DNA of 64,000 nucleotides from Sulfurivirga caldicuralii (GTDB lineage Bacteria; Pseudomonadota; Gammaproteobacteria; Thiomicrospirales; Thiomicrospiraceae): NCBI RefSeq assembly GCF_900141795.1, contig NZ_FSRE01000001.1, forward strand, positions 248,001 to 312,000, written 5' to 3'. The translations under genes were made by a program, and so were the position numbers. Under the pieces are notes generated by a model. It was not told the DNA's origin. It ran no database searches and saw only the letters and a list, made by a program, of their open reading frames with translations. Below are positions 57,576-64,000 of the stretch, one piece after another. Numbering within the stretch: the first letter of the stretch is position 1; the number at the start of each line of letters is the position of its first letter.

Positions 57576-58148
57576 ATGGCAGACAGCAAACGGGTTCTGG
57601 TGCCGCTGGCGCAGGGATGTGAGGAGCTGGAAGCCGTCACCATCATGGATATTCTCGTGCGCGGCGGCATCGAAGTGGTCAGCGCTAGTCTGGATAACAA
57701 TCGTGAGATTCACGCCAGCCGCGGTACGGTTCTGGTGGCCAAGACCACCCTGGATGCTGTCAAGGATGAAGACTTTGATCTGGTGGCCCTGCCGGGCGGT
57801 CTGCCAGGGGCGGACTATCTGATGCAGGATGCGCGCATTCTGGAGATTCTGCGCCGCATGCACGCGCAGGGCAAGTATGTGGCCGCCATCTGCGCCGCAC
57901 CACAGGTGCTGCGCGAGGCGGGACTACTGGATGGCCACAAGGCCACCAGTTATCCGGGCGTGCTCGATCAGCATCCGGCCAAGGACATGCAGTATGTGGA
58001 TGCTGCGGTGGTGGAGGATGATGGCATCGTGACCTCGAAAGGGCCGGGCACTGCCATGGATTTTGCACTTGCCCTAGTGGAAAAGCTGCGCGGCAAGGCC
58101 GTGCGCGATGACGTGGAAGCGGCCCTGCAGCGACCACCCTGCCACTGA
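57576..58148 (+). CDS. DJ-1/PfpI family protein (YajL-like)
   Basis: A 190-residue protein with the nucleophile elbow AAICAAP (cysteine near residue 106) and the acidic residue in the GCEELEAVTIMDILVRGG motif, as in DJ-1, YajL and ThiJ proteins associated with protection against oxidative or carbonyl stress. The AAGGAGGAG site lies 5 bases before ATG 57576; a GTG at 57570 is also in frame. It overlaps ctpA only in the ribosome site. Confidence 0.9.
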   Translation: MADSKRVLVPLAQGCEELEAVTIMDILVRGGIEVVSASLDNNREIHASRGTVLVAKTTLDAVKDEDFDLVALPGGLPGADYLMQDARILEILRRMHAQGKYVAAICAAPQVLREAGLLDGHKATSYPGVLDQHPAKDMQYVDAAVVEDDGIVTSKGPGTAMDFALALVEKLRGKAVRDDVEAALQRPPCH

Positions 58149-58171
58149 TGTGACAGGAACCTTTTCAACCG

Positions 58172-58192
58172 GCCCGCACATGCGGGCTTTTT
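58172..58192 (+). terminator. Terminator after the DJ-1 gene
   Basis: GCCCGCA-CA-TGCGGGC stem-loop with a TTTTT run. Ends the ctpA-DJ-1 transcript. Confidence 0.85.
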
Positions 58193-58378
58193 ATATCTGT
58201 TTCAAGGTGGTGACGCCCCCCTGCTGCGACCAATTTATTGCCCGTATGCATACGGCATGGCATTAGTTTGCGGGTTCGTTGAAGCCCCCCGGCCCGACAA
58301 GGGGCCTTGGTTGCTTGAGCAACGTGGGTGGGGATGGGCGTGAAAGACAGATTCCTCCGGGGAGGTCGGAAAGGATAT

Positions 58379-58402
58379 GAAAAAGCCCGCGGAAGCGGGC
58401 TG
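58379..58402 (-). terminator. Terminator of the LTXXQ-protein operon
   Basis: GCCCGC-GGAA-GCGGGC (58385-58400); on the minus strand the stem is followed by TTTTT at 58384-58380. It lies just beyond the small gene at 58405. Confidence 0.85.
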
Positions 58403-58404
58403 TA

Positions 58405-58572
58405 TCAGTGCTTGAGGCTTTTAACTTGGGGTTTGGAGGGCGGTGATTCAGACTGAAGCAACACACGCAGCAATGCAGCCAGTCGTTTTGCCTCATCCGC
58501 CTTGAGCGGGCGCTGAACCTTGCGTTCCCACTCGGCGACACGGGTATCCAGCGACGGCTTGCGTTGCCCCAT
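58405..58572 (-). CDS. Small basic protein of unknown function
   Basis: A 55-residue frame, MGQRKPSLDTRVAEWERKVQ...LAALLRVLLQ...KSLKH. It starts 3 bases after the stop of the LTXXQ gene and ends just before a good terminator, which supports real translation as the second gene of that operon. Highly charged, no signal peptide, no family recognised. Confidence 0.6.
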   Translation of the reverse strand: MGQRKPSLDTRVAEWERKVQRPLKADEAKRLAALLRVLLQSESPPSKPQVKSLKH

Positions 58573-58575
58573 GGC

Positions 58576-58899
58576 TTACTTGCCGTGCGGCGCGCCCTGC
58601 TGCTGTTGCTGCATGCGCTGGCGCATCTGCTCAATCATGGCCTGACGCTGCGCTTCGATCTGTGCCAGCTTCTTCTTCTGCTCCGGGGTCAGCACGGCAC
58701 GGATTTCCTTGTCGGCCTTTTCCACCAGTGCCTTGATCTTGGCCTGATAGGTGTCACGGATCTTGTTGATTTTGGCTTCCTGCTCAGGCGTCAGATCAAG
58801 CGCCTGCGCCATGGGGCTGCGCGCCTGTTGCGGAGCTGCCTGAGCGGTAACGGAGGCGGTCATCAGACCGGCGGCGATCAGAATGGTCAATTTCTTCAT
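58576..58899 (-). CDS. Periplasmic LTXXQ (Spy/CpxP-like) protein
   Basis: A 107-residue exported protein: signal peptide MKKLTILIAAGLMTASVTAQA then helical segments with two LTPEQ motifs (ALDLTPEQEAKINKI and VLTPEQKKKLAQIEA) and a Q-rich C-terminus. This is the Spy/CpxP pattern of envelope-stress chaperones. Start ATG 58899 begins the signal peptide. Function is by family only. Confidence 0.78.
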   Translation of the reverse strand: MKKLTILIAAGLMTASVTAQAAPQQARSPMAQALDLTPEQEAKINKIRDTYQAKIKALVEKADKEIRAVLTPEQKKKLAQIEAQRQAMIEQMRQRMQQQQQGAPHGK

Positions 58900-59075
58900 G
58901 GATCCTCTGTCCTTTTGTTTAATGGAAGAATGTCTCGGCACTATAACGGATTGGCCCCTGGTGTGGCAAATGCCTTGTATGACCATTTTCTTTTCTGTTT
59001 AAACGAAAACCATGATCATCAAAATCGCTTTGTCTCTTTTTCTGTTGCTGGGTGCATGGTTGATGCCGGGGTCAA

Positions 59076-59735
59076 GTCCCAAATCTGCTGTAAATTCCCT
59101 TGCGCAGGTTTGACATTGCTCCGGGCTCAGTGATCGATACCGACCACCTTATCCGTCTTTCGCTCGCAAGCCTGTTGCGCTTCCCACCATTCGTTAAACT
59201 CGCTCATGTCCAGGTATCGCCTGTCCTGCCAATCCTCATGTATCTCGGCCAGCAGTGCCCCAATGAGCCGTTCGGCCGATGCCTCGTTGGGAAAGATGCG
59301 GATGACCCGTTCCCGTCTGCGCACTTTCCGAGACGACGAAGGCCACACCCTCAAGACCCCGTTGCCTGAGCCCGTTGAACAGGTCACGCCAGAAGCTTTC
59401 CGATTCGCTGTCGCCCATGCGGATGCCGAGCACCTCGCGATAGCCTTCGGCATTAATGCCCGAGACCAGCAGGGCCGCCTTGGTCACAACCCGCTGCTTT
59501 TCGCACCCCTTGATTCTTCGGCCTGTGCTTCAAGCACTTGATTGAGTACGCTCTCCACCAGTTCTCCCAGTCCCTGTCTGTCACCTGTGAGCAGATTGGA
59601 CAACAGGGTGTCGTTTACCGTAATACTTGTACTCGGCCATCGTGTTTTCTCCTCTCGGTTGGTTAATGCTTTGCAACATCAATCCTACGGTGAGGAGGCC
59701 ACGGTGGCCAATTCAATTTACAGCACTATAGGGAC
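59076..59735 (-). mobile_element. IS256-family insertion sequence relic
   Basis: Imperfect terminal inverted repeats flank it: GTCCC...TGCTGTAAATT at 59076-59096 and AATTTACAGCA...GGGAC at 59715-59735 (17 of 21 positions match). Between them a minus-strand transposase is broken by deletions and frameshifts. I see no target duplication. The left end adjoins GGGGTCAAGTCCC. Confidence 0.78.
59127..59640 (-). pseudogene. Truncated, frameshifted IS256 (Mutator-like) transposase
   Basis: Starting near ATG 59640 the minus strand reads MAEYKY, then in a shifted frame TLLSNLLTGDRQGLGELVES (transposase start). A second piece holds GINAEGYREVLGIRMGDSES and FWRDLFNGLRQRGLEGVAFVVS, the region before the second catalytic Asp. 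A third frame holds VIRIFPNEASAERLIGALLA and WQDRRYLDMSEFNEWWE, the C-terminus. Roughly half of the normal 400 residues are lost, so it cannot transpose. Confidence 0.8.
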
Positions 59736-59756
59736 ATAACCGCCACGAAGCGTGTT

Positions 59757-60482
59757 CTATTGTGACCAGTCGATAGGCTCAAGGCCCTGCTGCGTCAAAT
59801 AGATATTGGTCTTGGAGAAGTGACGGCAGCCGAAAAAGCCGCGGTGGGCTGACAGGGGCGAGGGGTGCGGTGCCTTGAGAATGTGGTGGCGGCGCGGGTC
59901 GATAATGCGGCCCTTTTTCTGCGCATAGGCCCCCCAGAGCAGAAAGACCATGTTTTCCCGTTTCTGGCTGATGGCGTGTACCACGGCATCGGTGAAGGTC
60001 TCCCATCCCTTGCCCTGGTGGCTGTTGGGCTTGCCGGCTTCCACCGTCAGCACGGCATTGAGCAGCAGCACGCCCTGTTGCGCCCAACCCTGCAGGCAAC
60101 CGTTGGCAAAGTGATCGATGCCGGTGTCGTCCTTCAACTCCTTAAAAATGTTCTGCAAGGACTTGGGCAGCGGTTTCACCTGTGGCAGCACGGAAAAGCA
60201 CAGGCCGTGGGCGTGCCCGGGTGTGGGGTAGGGATCTTGTCCAAGAATCACCACTTTTACCTGATCAAAAGGCGTGGAGTTGAGGGCGTTGAACCAGAGC
60301 TTGGGCTCGGGCAGTATGACCTTGCCCGCCTGCATCTCACCTATCAGAAAGGTGCGCAGCTGCTGCATGTAAGGCTTGTGGAACTCGTCGCCCACCACCT
60401 TGAGCCAGCTGGGATGCAGCTTGATGGGGCGTTGTTGCGGGTGTTCGTTCACTTGCCACGCCAGGGGTACAAGTCTTGTCAT
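59757..60482 (-). CDS. ung: Uracil-DNA glycosylase (family 1)
   Basis: Removes uracil from DNA. The protein has 241 residues with the water-activating loop [18 protein letters not shown] (catalytic Asp), [20 protein letters not shown] and the Leu-intercalation loop [18 protein letters not shown]. Its ATG follows the pdxH stop directly with no gap. An IS256 relic ends 22 bases beyond its stop. Confidence 0.96.
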   Translation of the reverse strand: MTRLVPLAWQVNEHPQQRPIKLHPSWLKVVGDEFHKPYMQQLRTFLIGEMQAGKVILPEPKLWFNALNSTPFDQVKVVILGQDPYPTPGHAHGLCFSVLPQVKPLPKSLQNIFKELKDDTGIDHFANGCLQGWAQQGVLLLNAVLTVEAGKPNSHQGKGWETFTDAVVHAISQKRENMVFLLWGAYAQKKGRIIDPRRHHILKAPHPSPLSAHRGFFGCRHFSKTNIYLTQQGLEPIDWSQ

Positions 60483-61124
60483 TTACGGTGCCAGCCGTTC
60501 GATCTGCCAGTGCCCGCCCTTGCGTTGGTATACAAAGCGGTCGTGCAGGCGGTTGGGGCGACCCTGCCAGAACTCGAACCGTTCCGGTATCACGCGATAG
60601 CTCTGCCAGTCTCTGGGGCAGGGCACGTCATCGGGATAGGCCGCATCGGCAGCGGCGAGGCGGTTTTCCAGCGCTTCACGGCTCGCCACCGGCTGACTCT
60701 GGTCGGAAATCAGCGCGGAGAGCTGACTGTCGCGGGGGCGCTGGTGGAAGTAGGCACACACCGTTTCGCGCGGCAGGGTTTCCACGCGTCCTTCGATGCG
60801 TACCTGCCGGTCGAGCCGGTCCCAGTAAAACAGCAACGCGGCATGCGGGTTGAGCGCCAGCTCGCGGCCTTTGTCGCTCAGGCCATGGGTATAGAACACA
60901 AAGCCTTCCGGTCCGAACTGCTTGAGCAGCACGATGCGGGCATGGGGACGGCCCAGGGTGTCCGCCGTGGCAAGGGTCATGGCGGTGGGGTCGAGGATGC
61001 CGCTCAGCTCGGCTTCTTCCATCCACTCGCTGAACTGATAGATGGGGTCGGCATGCAGGTCTTCCCGCAGCAAGGCGGGGCCTTCGTAGTCGCGGCGCTG
61101 ATCGTGCAGGTCTCGATTGGGCAT
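60483..61124 (-). CDS. pdxH: Pyridoxine/pyridoxamine 5'-phosphate oxidase
   Basis: FMN enzyme making pyridoxal 5'-phosphate. The protein has 213 residues. Features: RRDYEGPALLREDLHADPI at the start, FMN-binding RIVLLKQFGPEGFVFYTHG, CAYFHQRPRDSQLSA and the C-terminal signature FWQGRPNRLHDRFVYQR. First gene of the pdxH-ung pair. Confidence 0.96.
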   Translation of the reverse strand: MPNRDLHDQRRDYEGPALLREDLHADPIYQFSEWMEEAELSGILDPTAMTLATADTLGRPHARIVLLKQFGPEGFVFYTHGLSDKGRELALNPHAALLFYWDRLDRQVRIEGRVETLPRETVCAYFHQRPRDSQLSALISDQSQPVASREALENRLAAADAAYPDDVPCPRDWQSYRVIPERFEFWQGRPNRLHDRFVYQRKGGHWQIERLAP

Positions 61125-61202
61125 GGTTGAATTCCACGGGATTTACCGGCATTCTAAAGCTGTGGTTCAATGGACACAAGCGACAACAGAGGAGGGTCTG
61201 GC

Positions 61203-61700
61203 ATGCACAAGGTAACATTCAAGAGTGAACCGGTGGAGCTGTCCGGTTCCTTTCCGCGGGTGGGCGACCATGCGCCGGATTTCAGCCTGACGACACTGGA
61301 TCTGGGGGATGTGACCCTGGCGGACTTCGCCGGCAAGCGCAAGCTGCTCAATATCGTGCCCAGTCTGGATACCAGCGTGTGCGCCAAATCCATACAGGTA
61401 TTCGACGAGCGCGTGGGTAGTATCGACAATCTGGCCACGCTGGTCGTGTCGGCGGACCTGCCCTTTGCGCAGCAGCGCTTCGCCGAAACCCACGGCATTC
61501 GCAACATCACGTTCCTGTCGCTGATGCACGAGCGTCAGTTCGCGCGCGACTACGGCGTGTGCATCGCCAGCGGGCCGCTTCGCGGTCTGTGTACCCGGGC
61601 GGTGGTGGTGCTGGACGAAGACAATATTGTGCGCCATGCACAGCTGGTGCCCGAGATCGCGCAGGAGCCGGACTACGACGCCGCGCTTGCCGTGCTGTAG
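61203..61700 (+). CDS. tpx: Thiol peroxidase with non-canonical resolving cysteine
   Basis: Peroxiredoxin reducing hydroperoxides in the periplasm or cytosol using thioredoxin. The protein has 165 residues from ATG 61203 (GAGGAGGG 6 bases upstream). The peroxidatic C60 is in PSLDTSVCAKS. E. coli Tpx has its resolving cysteine C95 in the SADLPFAQxRFC segment; here that residue is Ala (SADLPFAQQRFAETHG). Two cysteines not found in E. coli Tpx, C120 (YGVC) and C130 (RGLC), lie downstream. They may take over resolution, which is an inference. Confidence 0.9.
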   Translation: MHKVTFKSEPVELSGSFPRVGDHAPDFSLTTLDLGDVTLADFAGKRKLLNIVPSLDTSVCAKSIQVFDERVGSIDNLATLVVSADLPFAQQRFAETHGIRNITFLSLMHERQFARDYGVCIASGPLRGLCTRAVVVLDEDNIVRHAQLVPEIAQEPDYDAALAVL

Positions 61701-61722
61701 CGCCTCGCCACCCCAGTGATGG

Positions 61723-61747
61723 AGCCCTTCGTCGTGAAGGGCTTTTT
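61723..61747 (+). terminator. Terminator of tpx
   Basis: AGCCCTTC-GTCGT-GAAGGGCT hairpin followed by TTTTT, between tpx and the antiporter gene. Confidence 0.88.
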
Positions 61748-61775
61748 ATTGGTTTGTATTCTCAAGGATGCTTGA

Positions 61776-63011
61776 ATGGAAGCCCATGCCTTTCTGCTGC
61801 AGCTGTTTCTGATTCTCGTCAGCGCGCGCATTTTCGCCGAGCTTTTCGCGCGTATGGGCATCCCGCCCGTGCTGGGCGAGGTGACTGCCGGACTCATGCT
61901 GGGCCCCAGTCTGCTGGGATGGGTCCATATGAACGACATGATTCGCCTGCTGGCCGAGATCGGCATCATTCTGCTGCTGTTTGAAATCGGCCTCGAGGTG
62001 GATGTGGAAAAGCTCAAGGCGCACACCTTCAACGCGGTGACCGTGGCGCTGACGGGTGTCGTGCTGCCGTTTGCGGGCGGTTTCGCGGTGAGCCGTTACG
62101 GGTTCGATCTGCCGCTACTGACATCGCTGTTTATCGGCGGCACCCTCACTGCCACCAGCATCGGCATCACGCTGCGGGTGCTGCGCGACCTGAAGCTGAC
62201 CCACACCACGGCTGCCCAGGTGGTGGTGGGCGCCGCTGTGCTGGATGATATCGTGGGCGTGGTGCTGCTGGTGCTGCTGGCTGATTTCGCCCTCACCGGT
62301 CAGGTGAGCTGGTCGCACACCCTGCGCACGCTGGGCATGCTGGCGCTGTTTCTGGCGGTGGCGCCGCTGCTGGCGTCGGTCATGTCCCATTTTCTGCGCA
62401 CCTATGAACTGCGCTACCGGGGGTTGCCCGGCTTCGTGCCCACCTTTATCATCGCGCTGGTACTGTTTTTCGCCTGGGTGGCGCATTTGTTCGGTGCACC
62501 GGAAATTCTGGGCGCCTTTGCCGCCGGCGTGGCGCTGTCGCGGCGCTTTATCGTGCCGTTTGCTGCGTTCATTCAGACCGACGAGCGCTTTACCGAAGCG
62601 GTCAATCAGCAGATGCAACCGTTGATCCACCTGTTCACCCCCATCTTTTTCGTCAGCGTGGGACTGGCGGTGGATCTGACCGTGGTGCACTGGAACAGCC
62701 CCGCTTTCTGGGCGCTGGGTGGCGTGCTGCTGCTGGTTGCGGTGGCCAGCAAGGTGGCAGCGGGCCTGATTCTGCCGCGCATGGAGGCGAGGGAACGCTG
62801 GCGCATTGGTGTCGCCATGGTGCCGCGCGGCGAAGTGGGGCTGATTTTCGCCGAACTGGGCCGCACGGCGAAGCTGTTCACCCAGGACATCTATGCGGTG
62901 ATGATCTTTGTGGTTATCCTGAGCACCCTGCTACCGCCCCTGTGGCTGAAGCGCATGACCGGTTCCGAACAGGAATCGTCCACACCATCCTTGAGAGAAC
63001 GCGATGAGTGA
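61776..63011 (+). CDS. CPA2-family cation:proton antiporter (KefB-like)
   Basis: A 411-residue membrane protein with about twelve hydrophobic helices: LGEVTAGLMLGPSLLGWV, GIILLLFEIGLEVDVEKL, GGTLTATSIGITLRVLRDL, VLDDIVGVVLLVLLADF (DD motif) and PRGEVGLIFAELGR are typical of NapA/KefB-type exchangers. No C-terminal RCK/TrkA_N domain is attached. It ends 8 bases inside the parE start. Which cation is exchanged is unknown. Confidence 0.88.
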   Translation: MEAHAFLLQLFLILVSARIFAELFARMGIPPVLGEVTAGLMLGPSLLGWVHMNDMIRLLAEIGIILLLFEIGLEVDVEKLKAHTFNAVTVALTGVVLPFAGGFAVSRYGFDLPLLTSLFIGGTLTATSIGITLRVLRDLKLTHTTAAQVVVGAAVLDDIVGVVLLVLLADFALTGQVSWSHTLRTLGMLALFLAVAPLLASVMSHFLRTYELRYRGLPGFVPTFIIALVLFFAWVAHLFGAPEILGAFAAGVALSRRFIVPFAAFIQTDERFTEAVNQQMQPLIHLFTPIFFVSVGLAVDLTVVHWNSPAFWALGGVLLLVAVASKVAAGLILPRMEARERWRIGVAMVPRGEVGLIFAELGRTAKLFTQDIYAVMIFVVILSTLLPPLWLKRMTGSEQESSTPSLRERDE

Positions 63012-64000
63012 ATATACCGCTGCAGAAATTGAAGTACTGACCGGTCTCGAGCCGGTGCGCAAGCGCCCCGGCATGTACACCGACACCACGCGCCCCAACC
63101 ATCTGGCGCAGGAGGTGATCGACAACAGCGTGGACGAGGCGCTGGCCGGCTTTGCCGACGAGATCGAGGTAATCCATCATGCCGACGGCAGCCTGAGCGT
63201 GCGCGACAACGGCCGCGGCATGCCGGTGGACATTCACCCCGAAGAGGGCGTGCCCGGTGTGGAGGTGATCCTCACCAAGCTGCATGCGGGTGGCAAGTTT
63301 TCCAACAAGGCCTACAGCTTCAGTGGCGGGCTGCATGGCGTGGGCGTGTCGGTGGTCAATGCACTGAGCAGGCGGCTGGAGGTGGAGATCAGGCGCGATG
63401 GCGCCATCTGGCGCATCGCCTTTGAAAACGGCGAAGTGGCGGAGCCGCTGCACGAGGTGGGCAAGACCCAGCGCAAGCGCTCCACGGGCACCTGGGTGCG
63501 CTTCTGGCCCGACCCGCAGTTCTTCGATACACCCAAGTTCAATATCCAGCGCCTGAAACACTTGCTGCGCGCCAAGGCGGTGCTGTGTCCGGGCCTGCGG
63601 GTGCGCTTTATCGATGAGGTGAGCGGTGAGCAGGTGGAATGGTATTACGAGGACGGCCTGCGCGACTATCTGCTGGCGGCGCTGGGCGAGCGTCCCCACC
63701 TGCCGGAAAACGCCTTTACCGGCGAGGCCAGCGGCGACTCCGAAGCGGTGAGCTGGGCGCTGGCGTGGGTCAGCGAAGGCGAACCGCCGCTGCAGGAAAG
63801 CTATGTCAACTTGATTCCCACGCCCCAGGGCGGCACCCATGTGAATGCCTTGCGTCAGGGCTTGCTGGAAGCGGTGCGGGAATTTTGCGATGTGCACGCT
63901 CTGCTGCCGCGTGGGGTCAAGCTGGTGGGCGATGATGTGTTCGCGCAGGTGAGCTATGTGCTCTCCGCCAAGATGCTGGATCCGCAGTTTGCCGGGCAGA
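63004..64000 (+). CDS. parE: Topoisomerase IV subunit B (GyrB-like ATPase), 3' end outside
   Basis: ATPase subunit of topoisomerase IV. The visible 332 residues are the N-terminal GHKL and transducer part: ATP-binding NSVDEALAGFADEIEVI, RDNGRGMPVDIHP, GGLHGVGVSVVNAL and QGGTHVNALRQGLLEAV. The opening EVLTGLEPVRKRPGMYTDTT with short N-terminus fits ParE better than GyrB. The start ATG 63004 overlaps the antiporter end. Confidence 0.93.
   Translation, partial: MSEYTAAEIEVLTGLEPVRKRPGMYTDTTRPNHLAQEVIDNSVDEALAGFADEIEVIHHADGSLSVRDNGRGMPVDIHPEEGVPGVEVILTKLHAGGKFSNKAYSFSGGLHGVGVSVVNALSRRLEVEIRRDGAIWRIAFENGEVAEPLHEVGKTQRKRSTGTWVRFWPDPQFFDTPKFNIQRLKHLLRAKAVLCPGLRVRFIDEVSGEQVEWYYEDGLRDYLLAALGERPHLPENAFTGEASGDSEAVSWALAWVSEGEPPLQESYVNLIPTPQGGTHVNALRQGLLEAVREFCDVHALLPRGVKLVGDDVFAQVSYVLSAKMLDPQFAGQ

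Overview
The window is about 57-58% GC chromosomal DNA from a gammaproteobacterium. The evidence is the S10/spc/alpha ribosomal order, the radC / coaBC-dut-algC-argB / pyrE neighbourhood typical of Pseudomonas-like genomes, and gammaproteobacterial-looking SrmB, DeaD, PpnN and ParE. A persulfide-sensor-like ArsR protein and a mercury locus would suit a sulfur-metabolising or environmental species, but I cannot name a genus from sequence alone.

Region 1 (1-10305) is the end of the S10 operon (rplV, rpsC, rplP, rpmC, rpsQ), the spc operon (rplN to secY) and the alpha operon (rpsM, rpsK, rpsD, rpoA, rplQ), closed by a clear terminator. Promoter-like sequences precede rplN and rpsM. No rpmJ lies between secY and rpsM.

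Region 2 (10396-23700) is housekeeping: a TatD-family hydrolase and tcdA; on the minus strand uvrA with a DUF2927 gene, hemH behind a beta-CASP metallo-hydrolase, tRNA-Arg(CCG), a selenouridine operon (selD, mnmH, a lipoprotein, an NTF2-like protein), mutM, and the rpmB-rpmG pair. Region 3 (23700-25600) is a small graveyard: an EAL gene cut by an IS30-family relic, a Sel1-repeat protein, and a gene-poor AT-richer stretch.

Region 4 (25603-37334) holds srmB-ppnN, an AI-2E-type permease, a periplasmic-binding/GGDEF fusion, radC, a thioesterase, deaD, a membrane protein, coaBC and dut. Region 5 (37345-44298) has algC and argB interrupted by accessory genes: a RhuM-Fic gene that has lost its Fic centre, a GIY-YIG/DUF4357 protein, and a TSUP permease coupled to merR, followed by a mer promoter, a merC pseudogene with three in-frame stops, and an apparently intact merA.

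Region 6 (44321-64000) has an OmpA-family protein, an MscS channel, a GGDEF-EAL protein, the nfo-pyrE-sixA operon, a three-gene membrane/flavin-reductase group, two tandem HDOD proteins, a YjfB-like motility protein, a SprA-related protein, the persulfide-sensor-like ArsR regulator, ctpA, a DJ-1 protein, an LTXXQ protein, an IS256-family relic with recognisable ends, ung, pdxH, a thiol peroxidase with rearranged cysteines, a CPA2 antiporter and the start of parE.

The most unusual structure is a short interspersed element with core GGGGGTCCCCGACTTTTT. There are four copies with the core intact and two diverged relatives, and copies sit inside the coaBC and selD reading frames, against the tcdA stop codon, and directly before a ribosome binding site. 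I did not find a convincing new multi-gene defence or metabolic system. The best leads are this element, the TSUP-merR-merC-merA locus, the unusual Tpx and the sensor/GGDEF fusion.
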